Positions 23,050-31,507 of a stretch of 40,631 nt of DNA are shown piece after piece. The DNA comes from CALVNN01 sp964393975 (lineage in GTDB: Bacteria; Bacillota; Clostridia; Christensenellales; UBA1242): positions 1-40,631 of the forward strand of contig CAYMVO010000010.1 of assembly GCA_964393975.1 (NCBI GenBank). The letters run 5' to 3'. Below the pieces are notes generated by a model. That model was not told where the DNA came from and ran no database searches. It saw only the letters and a program-made list of their open reading frames with translations. The stretch's first letter is position 1. Each line of letters opens with the position of its first letter. A program made the position numbers and the translations under genes.

Positions 23050-25983
23050 ATGCGAGATAATTATAAGATTGTTAGAAATATATCAATTTGTGTTTTAGTT
23101 TTTTTGTGTGTGACGTTAGTTTGTTTGATAACAAATCTATTTGCGTTTTATAAAAGTTTCCTTTTGGGAGTGTTTGGATTGTTGATTTATCCGATAATAT
23201 TTTTGTCAATTGGTTATAACATCCTTATTCTCACGAATAGAATTTTGCGGTTTAACTTAAAAAGTTTATCGTTATGTTTGTTTACATTATTATGTTTTAT
23301 TTGTATTCTTCACACAGCGTTCTCTAGTAACTATGATATGAGTAGTATAGGAGCATATTTAGGTCAGTGTTATGTGGAAACTAGTGTCGGAGGAGTAATA
23401 ATTGGGTTGATAGTTTATCCGTTTAAGGCGTTGCTATTTGATGTTGGTGCTTATGTTGCGTTTAGTATTGGGTTGATTATAAGTATCGCTATGATAATAG
23501 ATAATTATTACGAAAAAGCATCTGAAGATACTAAAAAACCAAACGCTCAAATCGAAAAAATAACATTTACGAAAGAATTTTCAAATACAAAAAAAGAAAT
23601 AATGGATGAAGTAAAAGCAGAAAGACAAGAGCAAGTAAAAACTATCGAGGAGCAAGAACGTGAAAAGGCAAAAGAAGTTTTAGGACTTAACAAAATAAAG
23701 CAAGATGAAACGACTGATGCATCGACCTATCTTTATGGGAAAAATGCGACAAGAGATGCTTTAAACACATTATATTCCGATCAAAACAAAGAAATAAAAT
23801 CGCAAAATCCAAATTATTTGAATTACTCTTTGGATAAGTATATAGACGAATCTAAGAAGCCATCAAAAATAGTGCATAGTGATAATAAATTTGTTCCTAA
23901 GCACAATAATAGTAAAGAAAATAAAGATTATTTAGATGCGACGCGACCAAGAGTTTATAATAATGGAAGAATTATTAGTGGCGATAGTTATTTAAAAGAT
24001 AAAAATGAAGTTGATTTTATAGATCAGACGACAAAAGCGAAGTACAATCAAGTATTTGAAGAAATTAAAAAAGATGATACATTTGATAGTGGTGTGTCTC
24101 ATAGTAATAATGTGCAAAATACACTACCTAAAATCACTGATTTCACGATGCCGAAGTTTAGTGTTAGTGATGAGTATGAAAATAATGATAAGATAGACAA
24201 AATTGAGGGACCAAAGAGAAATATAGCATATGAAGTGGTCGAAGAGCAATCGTTTAACAAACCTCAAAATGATGAAGATGAAGTGATTTTTGAAGTGCCT
24301 AAAGAGTTTAAGCGGGTTGATGCGGGTAATAGTGTTAGAGACAAACCACCTTATTCTGTAAACAATGATTTTAGTAGTGAAAAAGAACAAGAAGAACATT
24401 TTTGTATACCTGAAACGGAACCAAAAATTGAAAAAAAATCGTTTAGTGATGAGGTTGTATTTAAGCCAAATGTTGATATAAAGACTGAAGCGCTAAATGA
24501 AGAACTTAGTAAACCTTACAAACCTATAAGATATAACGCACCAAGTATTGAGTTTTTAACAACCGAAAGCAGTGATACGAGTGAATTATTAGAGGTGTCA
24601 GTGCTAAAAAAAGATATGCTTGAGAATGCGCTAGAAAGTTTTAAAATACCAGCGAAAGTCACAGATGTTGTAGTGGGACCAGCGGTAACTAGGTATGAAC
24701 TCATAATGCCACCTGGAATTTCAGTCAAGAAGATTTTGGGATATGCGGATGATATTGCTATGGCGCTTAAATCACGAGGAAATGTTCGTATAGAGGCTCC
24801 TATTCCTGGTAAAAATGCGGTTGGTATAGAAGTACCGAATGATACGGTTGCTACAGTTGGATTGAGAGAAGTCCTTGGATCAAGGGAGTTTGCTATACAA
24901 AAATCAAAACTATCTTTTGTGTTAGGGAAAGATATTTCGGGTGAGTATAGGTTTTGCGATTTGCAAGATGCACCACATCTTTTGGTGGCGGGTTCAACTG
25001 GTTCAGGTAAAAGTGTGTGCCTAAACACCCTAATCATAAGTTTATTGTATAGATGTTCACCAGAAGATTTAAAACTTGTACTTATAGATCCAAAAAGGGT
25101 GGAGTTTGCTACTTATAGTGGTTTACCTCATTTGATGATGCCGTCAATTGTAAATGATCCAGAGAAAGCATTAAACACGTTTAATTGGGCAGTAAATGAA
25201 ATGGAAAAACGCTATGTTTTATTTGAGAAGAATTTTGTTCGAGATATAGGTGAATACAATCAGTTGCCCGATATAATAAACAAAAAATCGCCAAAAATGC
25301 CATACATTGTTATGATAGTTGATGAGTTGGCAGATTTGATGTCAAATAATAAAAAGGAGTTTGAGGAAAAAATTGCAAAATTGACCGCAAAATCTCGTTC
25401 TGCGGGTATTCATTTAGTTCTTGCTACTCAAAGACCTTCAGTTGATGTTATCACTGGTGTTATCAAAAACAATTTACCTTCAAGAATTGCTTTTGCTGTT
25501 ACTAGCGGTGCGGATAGTAAAACCATTTTAGATCAAGGTGGCGCTGATAAATTACTTGGTCGTGGTGATATGCTATTTTGGCCAAGGTCAGCTCCTGAAC
25601 CTAGTCGTATACAGGGTACATTTATTACAAATAGAGAAATTATTAATATTGTGCGATATATTAAAGAGAATAATGAAAGTAGTTATGAAGACAATATTGA
25701 GAAAAAAATGACTGTTAAAAATTACGGCAATGTCAATGCGATAAACTCATTAGTAAGAGGCGAGGATGATGAATTATTCCCTAATGCTTTAAAGATAGTT
25801 ATTGAATCGGGGCGTCCTTCAAAGACTTATTTGCAACGATGTTTGAGATTGGGGTTTTCTAGAGCGGCAAATTTGATAGATGCAATGGAACAGTTGCACT
25901 ATATAACACCTGCTGAAAATGGTAAGAAAGGTGAAGTGTTTATTACAATGGAAGAATTTATTGAAAAATATGGAGATGTTTAA
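23050..25983 (+). CDS. spoIIIE: DNA translocase FtsK/SpoIIIE
   Basis: The 977-residue motor pumps chromosomal DNA through the closing septum; in a spore former it would also fill the forespore. The N-terminus has about four membrane segments (residues 10-160), followed by a charged, low-complexity linker (about 165-500), then the motor: Walker A GSTGSGKS (648-655), LIDPKRVEF, Walker B with D758-E759 in MIVDELADLM, and a C-terminal winged-helix gamma domain (about 905-975) that reads DNA polarity. It is the only FtsK-type gene here, so whether it serves division, sporulation or both cannot be told. It starts an apparent operon with rimO two bases away. Confidence 0.93.
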   Translation: MRDNYKIVRNISICVLVFLCVTLVCLITNLFAFYKSFLLGVFGLLIYPIIFLSIGYNILILTNRILRFNLKSLSLCLFTLLCFICILHTAFSSNYDMSSIGAYLGQCYVETSVGGVIIGLIVYPFKALLFDVGAYVAFSIGLIISIAMIIDNYYEKASEDTKKPNAQIEKITFTKEFSNTKKEIMDEVKAERQEQVKTIEEQEREKAKEVLGLNKIKQDETTDASTYLYGKNATRDALNTLYSDQNKEIKSQNPNYLNYSLDKYIDESKKPSKIVHSDNKFVPKHNNSKENKDYLDATRPRVYNNGRIISGDSYLKDKNEVDFIDQTTKAKYNQVFEEIKKDDTFDSGVSHSNNVQNTLPKITDFTMPKFSVSDEYENNDKIDKIEGPKRNIAYEVVEEQSFNKPQNDEDEVIFEVPKEFKRVDAGNSVRDKPPYSVNNDFSSEKEQEEHFCIPETEPKIEKKSFSDEVVFKPNVDIKTEALNEELSKPYKPIRYNAPSIEFLTTESSDTSELLEVSVLKKDMLENALESFKIPAKVTDVVVGPAVTRYELIMPPGISVKKILGYADDIAMALKSRGNVRIEAPIPGKNAVGIEVPNDTVATVGLREVLGSREFAIQKSKLSFVLGKDISGEYRFCDLQDAPHLLVAGSTGSGKSVCLNTLIISLLYRCSPEDLKLVLIDPKRVEFATYSGLPHLMMPSIVNDPEKALNTFNWAVNEMEKRYVLFEKNFVRDIGEYNQLPDIINKKSPKMPYIVMIVDELADLMSNNKKEFEEKIAKLTAKSRSAGIHLVLATQRPSVDVITGVIKNNLPSRIAFAVTSGADSKTILDQGGADKLLGRGDMLFWPRSAPEPSRIQGTFITNREIINIVRYIKENNESSYEDNIEKKMTVKNYGNVNAINSLVRGEDDELFPNALKIVIESGRPSKTYLQRCLRLGFSRAANLIDAMEQLHYITPAENGKKGEVFITMEEFIEKYGDV

Positions 25984-25985
25984 AA

Positions 25986-27287
25986 ATGGATATTAAAACA
26001 CTTAAGAAAAAAAGATTTGGGTTGATTTCCTTGGGCTGTGATAAAAACCGTGTTGAGGCTGAAAAGATGCTCGGTTTGGTTCGTGATTTTGGTATGGAAA
26101 TAGTTAATAGTTGCGAAGATGCAGATATCGTTGTTGTTAATACTTGTGCTTTTTTAAATGTAGCAAGATTGGAAGCAATCAATGAAATTGCTATGCTTAG
26201 TGAGTTGAAACGCTTAGGTAAACTAGAAAAAATAATTGTTACAGGTTGCTTTACGAAATATAAAGATACTTTGACGAGCGATATTGCGAACTTTGTAGAT
26301 GTTTTTGTGCCTATTAGAGAAGCACCAAATATTATTGACGTGATTGCAGGTGTGTATGGAATAGAAAGTGGTTATGAATGTAAAAATTTGAGACTTCTTA
26401 CCACTCCTAGCCATATAGCATACTTAAAAATAGCTGATGGCTGTAATAATCATTGTGCGTATTGTGCCATACCTAGTATAAGGGGTGAGTATAGATCAGT
26501 CCCGCTAGAAGATTTAATTACGGAAGCAACTTATTTGGTAAATAAAGGTGTCAAAGAATTGATTTTGGTGGCGCAAGACGTTACTCGTTATGGACAAGAC
26601 CTTTACGGTGAGAACAAATTGATTGAATTATTAAAACAATTAGAAAATATTAAAGATTTAAAATGGATAAGATTGCATTATTGTTATCCGGAAATGGTTA
26701 CAGATGAACTTATAGATCACATCGCTAAAAGTAAAAAAATATGTAAATACTTGGATGTTCCTTTGCAACATATATCAGATAAGATTTTGAAATCTATGTT
26801 TAGAAGAAATACAAAATCATCTACTCTGGAATTGATAAATAAATTAAAGAGTAAAGGTATCGTTATTAGGTCTACGTTTATTGTAGGATTTCCTGGTGAA
26901 ACAAAAGAGGATTTTAAGGAGTTGTGTACTTTCTTAAAAGAACAAAAACTAGATTTTGTAGGGTTCTTTGCTTACTCTAATGAAGAAGGGACAAAGTCGT
27001 TTGAATACCCTAACCAAGTACCAGCGAAAGTAAAAGAAAAACGATTGAGAAAAGTGGAAAAAATTCAAACAAAAATTTTGAAACAAAAACAAAAATCATA
27101 TATCGGTGCTACTATTCCTACCATCATTGATGAAGTGTTGGATGAGGGGTTGGCGTTGGGACGTACCGAGTATAATAGTTATGGTGTCGATACAAATATT
27201 TATGTCATTGGCGATACCAAACAAGGTGAAATTGTTAATGTTAAAGTTATAAAAACTGATAAAATTGAATTAATAGGAGAGTGTTAA
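25986..27287 (+). CDS. rimO: Ribosomal protein S12 methylthiotransferase RimO
   Basis: The 433-residue radical-SAM enzyme adds a methylthio group to an aspartate of ribosomal protein S12. The N-terminal UPF0004 domain has C18, C54 and C88 for one iron-sulfur cluster; the radical-SAM motif is C153-x3-C157-x2-C160 (CNNHCAYC); a TRAM domain ends the protein. SLGCDKNRVE in the start and the overall order favour RimO over MiaB. It begins two bases after the translocase gene and is followed within two bases by pgsA. Confidence 0.92.
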   Translation: MDIKTLKKKRFGLISLGCDKNRVEAEKMLGLVRDFGMEIVNSCEDADIVVVNTCAFLNVARLEAINEIAMLSELKRLGKLEKIIVTGCFTKYKDTLTSDIANFVDVFVPIREAPNIIDVIAGVYGIESGYECKNLRLLTTPSHIAYLKIADGCNNHCAYCAIPSIRGEYRSVPLEDLITEATYLVNKGVKELILVAQDVTRYGQDLYGENKLIELLKQLENIKDLKWIRLHYCYPEMVTDELIDHIAKSKKICKYLDVPLQHISDKILKSMFRRNTKSSTLELINKLKSKGIVIRSTFIVGFPGETKEDFKELCTFLKEQKLDFVGFFAYSNEEGTKSFEYPNQVPAKVKEKRLRKVEKIQTKILKQKQKSYIGATIPTIIDEVLDEGLALGRTEYNSYGVDTNIYVIGDTKQGEIVNVKVIKTDKIELIGEC

Positions 27288-27288
27288 A

Positions 27289-27909
27289 ATGAATTTACCA
27301 AATAAATTATCTTTGTTGAGAATATGTCTTGTACCAGTAATGGTGTTTTTCTACCTTGCGACCTTCGTGCCTTATGGTAAGGCAATAGCACTTGGAGTGT
27401 TTATAATCTGTGCACTGACTGATATGTTTGACGGGAAAATCGCTCGCAAAAGAGGTCTTGTGACTGATTTAGGAAAGATGTTAGATCCTATTGCTGATAA
27501 AATATTGACTCTTAGTGTGTTGTTGCTTCTTGTGGTTGACCAAACTATACCTGCACCATATGGAGTGATTGCTAGTATTATCATTTTGGGTAGAGACTTT
27601 ATGATAGATATGCTAAGACAAATTAGTGGTATAAAAGGTAGCGTTATTGCTGCGGATAAATGGGGAAAGTTGAAAACTATTGTATATGATGTAGCATTCC
27701 CGCTTTTACTTTTGGTGGCTTTCTTAGAGCAAGATTTATTGCTTGAGGGTGGAGCTGTTTATGTGTTGAATATTGTTGCATTAGCATTGTTTACTATTGG
27801 TACAGTTTTGTGTGTGGTGTCAGGTATAAATTATATGATTAATAATGCCTCAGTATTTAAAGAAAGCAAAGAAAATAAAGAGGAAGATTTAGCTAAAGAC
27901 GCTAAATAA
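27289..27909 (+). CDS. pgsA: CDP-diacylglycerol-glycerol-3-phosphate phosphatidyltransferase
   Basis: The 206-residue membrane enzyme makes phosphatidylglycerophosphate, the precursor of phosphatidylglycerol and cardiolipin. The CDP-alcohol phosphotransferase signature is complete: D45, D48, G49, A52, R53, G62, D66 and D70. Several membrane helices surround it. A charged tail (KESKENKEEDLAKDAK) ends the protein. SD AGGAGAGTG precedes the ATG. The rimO-pgsA-cinA-recA order is common in Bacillota. Confidence 0.93.
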   Translation: MNLPNKLSLLRICLVPVMVFFYLATFVPYGKAIALGVFIICALTDMFDGKIARKRGLVTDLGKMLDPIADKILTLSVLLLLVVDQTIPAPYGVIASIIILGRDFMIDMLRQISGIKGSVIAADKWGKLKTIVYDVAFPLLLLVAFLEQDLLLEGGAVYVLNIVALALFTIGTVLCVVSGINYMINNASVFKESKENKEEDLAKDAK

Positions 27910-27917
27910 AGATTTAT

Positions 27918-28619
27918 ATGTTGTTAAAGATAAATATGGTTGGACTCTTAAAAAATAGAGTGACCGAGTTTTTGAGTGGTTTAAATTGTGAGGGATTGGC
28001 AATAGTTATTAAAGAAAAACACTATGAAACAACTGTTGAAATTGATGGCGAAGGTGATATTTGTGATGAGATAATTCGTGAATTATTTACAGAGTTTAAA
28101 CCTAATATTTACGGAACAAATGAAGAAAATATTTACAAAGCCACGTTTGAGTTGCTAAAATTCAAAAAGTTAAAACTTGCCATTGCTGAGGATGTTAGTG
28201 CAGGTAGACTTTGTTCTGAACTGATTGGTGCAAACGCCGATATTAACGATGTCTTGATTGAAGGGATAGTTTGTTTTAGCGATGAGAGTAAATGCGTAAG
28301 ACTCGGGATTGATAGAAACTTTTTTAAGACGCATTTAGCAAAATCTGTGGAATGTAGTTATGAACTTGCTAGTGGTTTAATTATGACTTCATCAGCTGAT
28401 TTGGTTATATCAACTACCGGTTATAGCGATGAGGGTAGTTTAGATTATGGAAAGTGTTATATTGCAGTCGGGGATAAAGATTTTATACACGTATTCAAAC
28501 ATAAGTTTGTTGGATCAAAAAATCATATTTTGCAACAGATTAGTAAATTTGCATTTTTACATTTAATTAAAAAATTACGTGAAAATGATTTTGATTTTGT
28601 AGAAAATGTGGTATACTAA
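27918..28619 (+). CDS. Truncated, degenerate CinA-like protein
   Basis: The 233-residue product lies where cinA normally precedes recA. It lacks the N-terminal molybdopterin-binding-like domain (about 170 residues). Residues 50-80 (EIIRELFTEFKPNIYGTNEENIYK) match the linker before the C-terminal CinA domain, and the rest follows that domain. The nucleotide-amidase motifs are changed: ESCTGG is EDVSAG (91-96) and TGIAGP is TTGYSD (166-171). NMN deamidase activity is therefore doubtful. The frame is intact and the start has only a weak SD. It may keep a structural or DNA-uptake role, or be on its way to loss. Confidence 0.75.
   Translation: MLLKINMVGLLKNRVTEFLSGLNCEGLAIVIKEKHYETTVEIDGEGDICDEIIRELFTEFKPNIYGTNEENIYKATFELLKFKKLKLAIAEDVSAGRLCSELIGANADINDVLIEGIVCFSDESKCVRLGIDRNFFKTHLAKSVECSYELASGLIMTSSADLVISTTGYSDEGSLDYGKCYIAVGDKDFIHVFKHKFVGSKNHILQQISKFAFLHLIKKLRENDFDFVENVVY
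28609..28617 (+). promoter_or_regulatory. recA promoter, extended -10
   Basis: TGGTATACT (28609-28617), an extended -10, lies over the end of the cinA-like gene. TTGATT at 28591-28596 is a possible -35 with a short 15-base spacer. The start point would be about 28624, giving a leader of about 160 nt. The same 15 bases occur at the translocase promoter. Confidence 0.65.
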
Positions 28620-28629
28620 TATTATCGGA

Positions 28630-28759
28630 AGTCAGAAGAAAGCAACGCAACGCGTTATTTTCAAATGACTGATGTTTATTCAAACTGTGATGCCGTTATT
28701 TATAACGGATTTGCGTTAGCAATAACACATAGTTTGCATTAATGTACATAACTTGTACA
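28630..28759 (+). promoter_or_regulatory. Structured recA leader with alternative pairings
   Basis: First, AGTCA (28630-28634) with TGACT (28666-28670) encloses a hairpin AACGC-AAC-GCGTT (28644-28656). Second, CAAACTGTG (28681-28689) with CAC-AT-AGTTTG (28726-28736) closes a three-way junction carrying CCGTTA/TAACGG (28693-28708) and TTGC/GCAA (28711-28722). Third, TGTACA-N5-TGTACA (28743-28759) lies 12 bases before the SD. AACGCAA (28644-28650) is perfectly complementary to TTGCGTT (28711-28717), so the first two domains could kiss or switch. No riboswitch family known to me fits, and no LexA box is seen. Confidence 0.5.
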
Positions 28760-28783
28760 CAAAATACACTTAAGGATGATTAT

Positions 28784-29824
28784 ATGGAAGAGGAAAAGAA
28801 GGATAAAAAAAGTAAGTTTGAAATTAAGCGTATTACAGATGCTGATGAAAAGAAAAAGGCACTAGATGCGGTTATTTTGAAATTGGAAAAACAATTTGGT
28901 AAAGGCTCAATTATGAAATTTAACAATCAAGTTTATGCTGAGGTGGAAGTTATTCCTACAGGTTGTTTGAGTATAGATCTAGCACTAGGTATCGGTGGCT
29001 TGCCTAGAGGTCGTATAGTTGAGATTTACGGACCAGAATCTTCTGGTAAGACCACAGTTGCTTTACACGTGGTTGCTGAATGTCAAAAAATAGGTGGGAC
29101 GTGTGCTTTTATAGATGCTGAACACGCGCTAGATCCAGTATATGCTGAAAAGTTGGGGGTAGATCTAAATGATTTGCTTATATCACAACCAGATAACGGC
29201 GAACAAGCGTTAGATATTTGCGAGGCGTTGGTTGCTAGTGGTTCAGTAGATTTGGTGGTTGTGGACTCGGTTGCTGCATTGACGCCAAAAGCTGAGATAG
29301 ATGGAGAAATGGGTGAGAGCTTTATAGGTCTTCAAGCGAGACTTATGAGTCAAGCACTTCGTAAACTAACTGCCATGACGAATAAAACAAAGACTTGTAT
29401 ATTATTTATAAACCAACTTCGTGAAAAGGTAGGTGTGATTTTTGGTTCACCAGAAACAACACCAGGTGGTAAAGCATTGAAATTTTATTCGTCAGTTCGT
29501 ATGGAAGTTCGTAAAGGCGAGCCAATTAAGGCGGGTAATGATTTTGTTGGTAATAGAACAAAAGTTAAGATTGTAAAAAACAAAATGGCGCCTCCTTTTA
29601 AGACTGCTGAATTTGACATAATATTTGGAGAAGGTATTTCAAGAATTGGTACTATAATCGACTTAGGTGTTGAAAATGATATTATAGAGAAAAGTGGTTC
29701 TTGGTTTGCTTATGCTGGTGACAAAATCGGACAGGGTAAGGAAAATGTTAAGACTTATTTGATTGAACATCCAGAAATCGTGGGAGAAATTGAGCAAAAA
29801 TTGAAAGAAAAATTAGGGATTTAG
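28784..29824 (+). CDS. recA: Recombinase RecA
   Basis: The product forms filaments on single-stranded DNA for strand exchange and repair. Walker A is GPESSGKT (residues 83-90); FIDAEHALDP, LVVVDSVAALTP, GLQARLMSQALRKL and FINQLREKVGVIFGSPETTPGG are textbook RecA. The frame is open from an ATG at 28742, but the ATG at 28784 is chosen because AAGGA lies 7 bases upstream and the product, 346 residues, then has the usual length and a charged start (MEEEKKDKKSKFEIK). It ends 13 bases before the HEPN/CBS gene. Confidence 0.97.
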   Translation: MEEEKKDKKSKFEIKRITDADEKKKALDAVILKLEKQFGKGSIMKFNNQVYAEVEVIPTGCLSIDLALGIGGLPRGRIVEIYGPESSGKTTVALHVVAECQKIGGTCAFIDAEHALDPVYAEKLGVDLNDLLISQPDNGEQALDICEALVASGSVDLVVVDSVAALTPKAEIDGEMGESFIGLQARLMSQALRKLTAMTNKTKTCILFINQLREKVGVIFGSPETTPGGKALKFYSSVRMEVRKGEPIKAGNDFVGNRTKVKIVKNKMAPPFKTAEFDIIFGEGISRIGTIIDLGVENDIIEKSGSWFAYAGDKIGQGKENVKTYLIEHPEIVGEIEQKLKEKLGI

Positions 29825-29837
29825 GAGGTTGTATTAA

Positions 29838-30560
29838 GTGGCTGACACATCTAATGCTAAAAGATTTATTGAAGCATACAACAAAATCGACCATAGTTTA
29901 CGTGTGCAATATAATTTAAAGAGAGGACAAACTTTTTCTGACTGTATTAGGCGTTGTGCATCACTTAATTCTATAGTTAGAAAATTTGAGGATACACTGA
30001 TAGATTATGGTAGGCTTAGAAACGCTATCATACATAGAAGTGATGACTATATTATCGCTGAACCGCATACTATTGTAGTTGAGCATATTGAGAAAATTGC
30101 GGAACTTATAAGTACACCACCACTCGCAATAAATAGTGTGTGTCGTAAAGATGTTTTGACCGTTCAGTCTAATGTTGATATTAAGTCGGTTATAAAACTT
30201 ATGGCGGAAAGTGGTTATTCAAACATTCCAGTTTATAAAGATTTATCGCTAATAGGACTTGCTAATGGACAAAAAATTATGGATGTTTTAGGTAAGCAAC
30301 TTATCAAGGGTATAAATTTAGAGGAGTTTATATCTAGCACCATGATCGGGGATGTTATTCCTACAATGGTATCTAGCAATTTTTATGCCGTGGCTAATGC
30401 TAAATTGACTATTGAAGAATCATTAAATATGTTTTATACTAATAGAAAACTACTTGCAATTTTATTGACAAAGACAGGAAATTTTATGGAGCCAGTTTTG
30501 GGTATTATAACTGTTGGTGACATAATTGACTTAAATAATATTTTGGAAAGTTACGAATAA
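29838..30560 (+). CDS. HEPN-like domain fused to a CBS pair
   Basis: The product has 240 residues, read from GTG with SD AGGAGG 10 bases upstream. The first 95 residues are helical and contain LRNAIIH, an R-x4-H motif (R61, H66) of the kind that forms the ribonuclease site in HEPN domains. Residues about 100-235 form two CBS repeats, which usually bind adenine nucleotides. HEPN proteins include toxins and RNA-cleaving defence factors, but R-x4-H also occurs in non-toxic members, and housekeeping relatives of this fusion seem to exist in Clostridia. It is placed directly after recA and before a terminator. The function is unknown. Confidence 0.65.
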   Translation: MADTSNAKRFIEAYNKIDHSLRVQYNLKRGQTFSDCIRRCASLNSIVRKFEDTLIDYGRLRNAIIHRSDDYIIAEPHTIVVEHIEKIAELISTPPLAINSVCRKDVLTVQSNVDIKSVIKLMAESGYSNIPVYKDLSLIGLANGQKIMDVLGKQLIKGINLEEFISSTMIGDVIPTMVSSNFYAVANAKLTIEESLNMFYTNRKLLAILLTKTGNFMEPVLGIITVGDIIDLNNILESYE

Positions 30561-30569
30561 TTTTTAAAA

Positions 30570-30603
30570 AATGACAGGTAATTTATTTATCTGTTATTTT
30601 TTT
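30570..30603 (+). terminator. Terminator after recA operon
   Basis: AATGACAGGTA (30570-30580) pairs with TATCTGTTATT (30588-30598), eleven pairs with two G-T, loop of seven, and a T-tract to 30603. Confidence 0.88.
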
Positions 30604-30610
30604 GTGTTTT

Positions 30611-30643
30611 TTGTGCTTACTTTTATATATTGAATGTTATAAA
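30611..30643 (+). promoter_or_regulatory. Possible spoIIGA promoter with long spacer
   Basis: TTGTGC (30611-30616) and TATAAA (30638-30643, with TGT just before) are 21 bases apart. The B. subtilis spoIIG promoter has an abnormally long spacer and needs Spo0A; a similar layout would fit, but no clear 0A box (TGTCGAA) is seen. The predicted start point is only one or two bases before the ATG at 30652. Confidence 0.3.
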
Positions 30644-30651
30644 ATGGTGAT

Positions 30652-31506
30652 ATGGAAGTATATATTGAGTATGTTTTGGTGGATAATATGGTTATCAATT
30701 CAATAATTTTGTTACTTTCACTAAAGATTTTAAAGTTGACTGTGGTTAAATGGCGAGTTGTAATTGGGGCTAGTATTGGAACAATAATTGCACTTTTATT
30801 GCCTTTAATGACTATTCAAGGTGTAGGACTTATTGTCTTCAAACTTGCTTTAGGCGCACTGATTTGTGTGTGTGTTTTAGATAAAACAAATGCTAAACAT
30901 TTAATGCGGTTTTATTTAAGTTTTTTGATGTTTACTTTTGTAATGGGTGGAGTATGTTATGGAATAATTTTTTCGCTTACAGGCTCGGTTTCTTTATATC
31001 AATACACACTAGATGTGCCAGTTGGAGCTATATTATTAATCATTGTGGTTTGGACGAGATATTTACTAAAATTAATAAATTCAATACATAAAAGAGAAAA
31101 TCAAACTCTTTACATTTATGAGTTAGATTTAACATTGCGTGAGAAAAAATACAAAATGAAGGCGTACTTTGATACAGGGAATTTAATGGTAGATAAAAAT
31201 TCAAATAAACCTATTGTGATAGTTAGCCTATCAAAAGTAATAGATGAGTTTGATATTGATGAACTAAGAGGTATTTTAAGTGGCAATTTAAATAATATAA
31301 TGCTAGACGATGTACATTTTGAAGAATTTAAAGCGATGTCAGTTTCGGGTAAAATGGTGGTGTTTAAACCAAAAAAATTTAACATACTCGAATTTAATAC
31401 TGATTTAAGCGAAAAAGTTTTAGTAGCGCTTAGCGTTAAACCATTAACTAAAGAAGGTGGTTTTGATGCGCTTATTGGTCCAAAAGTATTAAATGGAGGT
31501 TTGTAA
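30652..31506 (+). CDS. spoIIGA: Sporulation sigma-E factor processing peptidase SpoIIGA
   Basis: The 284-residue protein has about five membrane helices (residues 10-145) and a cytosolic aspartic-protease-like domain with the DTG motif at D174-T175-G176 (AYFDTGN). In B. subtilis it is made in the mother cell and cleaves pro-sigma-E after a forespore signal. The start MEVYIEYVLVDN aligns with the known SpoIIGA start, which supports the ATG at 30652 although its SD (GGTGAT) is poor and very close. sigE follows directly, as expected for enzyme and substrate. Confidence 0.9.
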   Translation: MEVYIEYVLVDNMVINSIILLLSLKILKLTVVKWRVVIGASIGTIIALLLPLMTIQGVGLIVFKLALGALICVCVLDKTNAKHLMRFYLSFLMFTFVMGGVCYGIIFSLTGSVSLYQYTLDVPVGAILLIIVVWTRYLLKLINSIHKRENQTLYIYELDLTLREKKYKMKAYFDTGNLMVDKNSNKPIVIVSLSKVIDEFDIDELRGILSGNLNNIMLDDVHFEEFKAMSVSGKMVVFKPKKFNILEFNTDLSEKVLVALSVKPLTKEGGFDALIGPKVLNGGL

Positions 31507-31507
31507 T

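Noticed and set aside
24516..25037. 173-codon minus-strand frame inside the translocase gene
   Set aside because: It lies opposite the conserved motor domain, which explains the lack of stops; there is no SD or family match.
28742..28783. Upstream ATG of the recA frame at 28742
   Set aside because: It would add 14 residues unlike any RecA start and has no SD; the ATG at 28784 has one and gives the usual length.
28618..28783. LexA box at recA
   Set aside because: No GAAC-N4-GTTC or close variant was found; the TGTACA repeat does not fit the LexA pattern.
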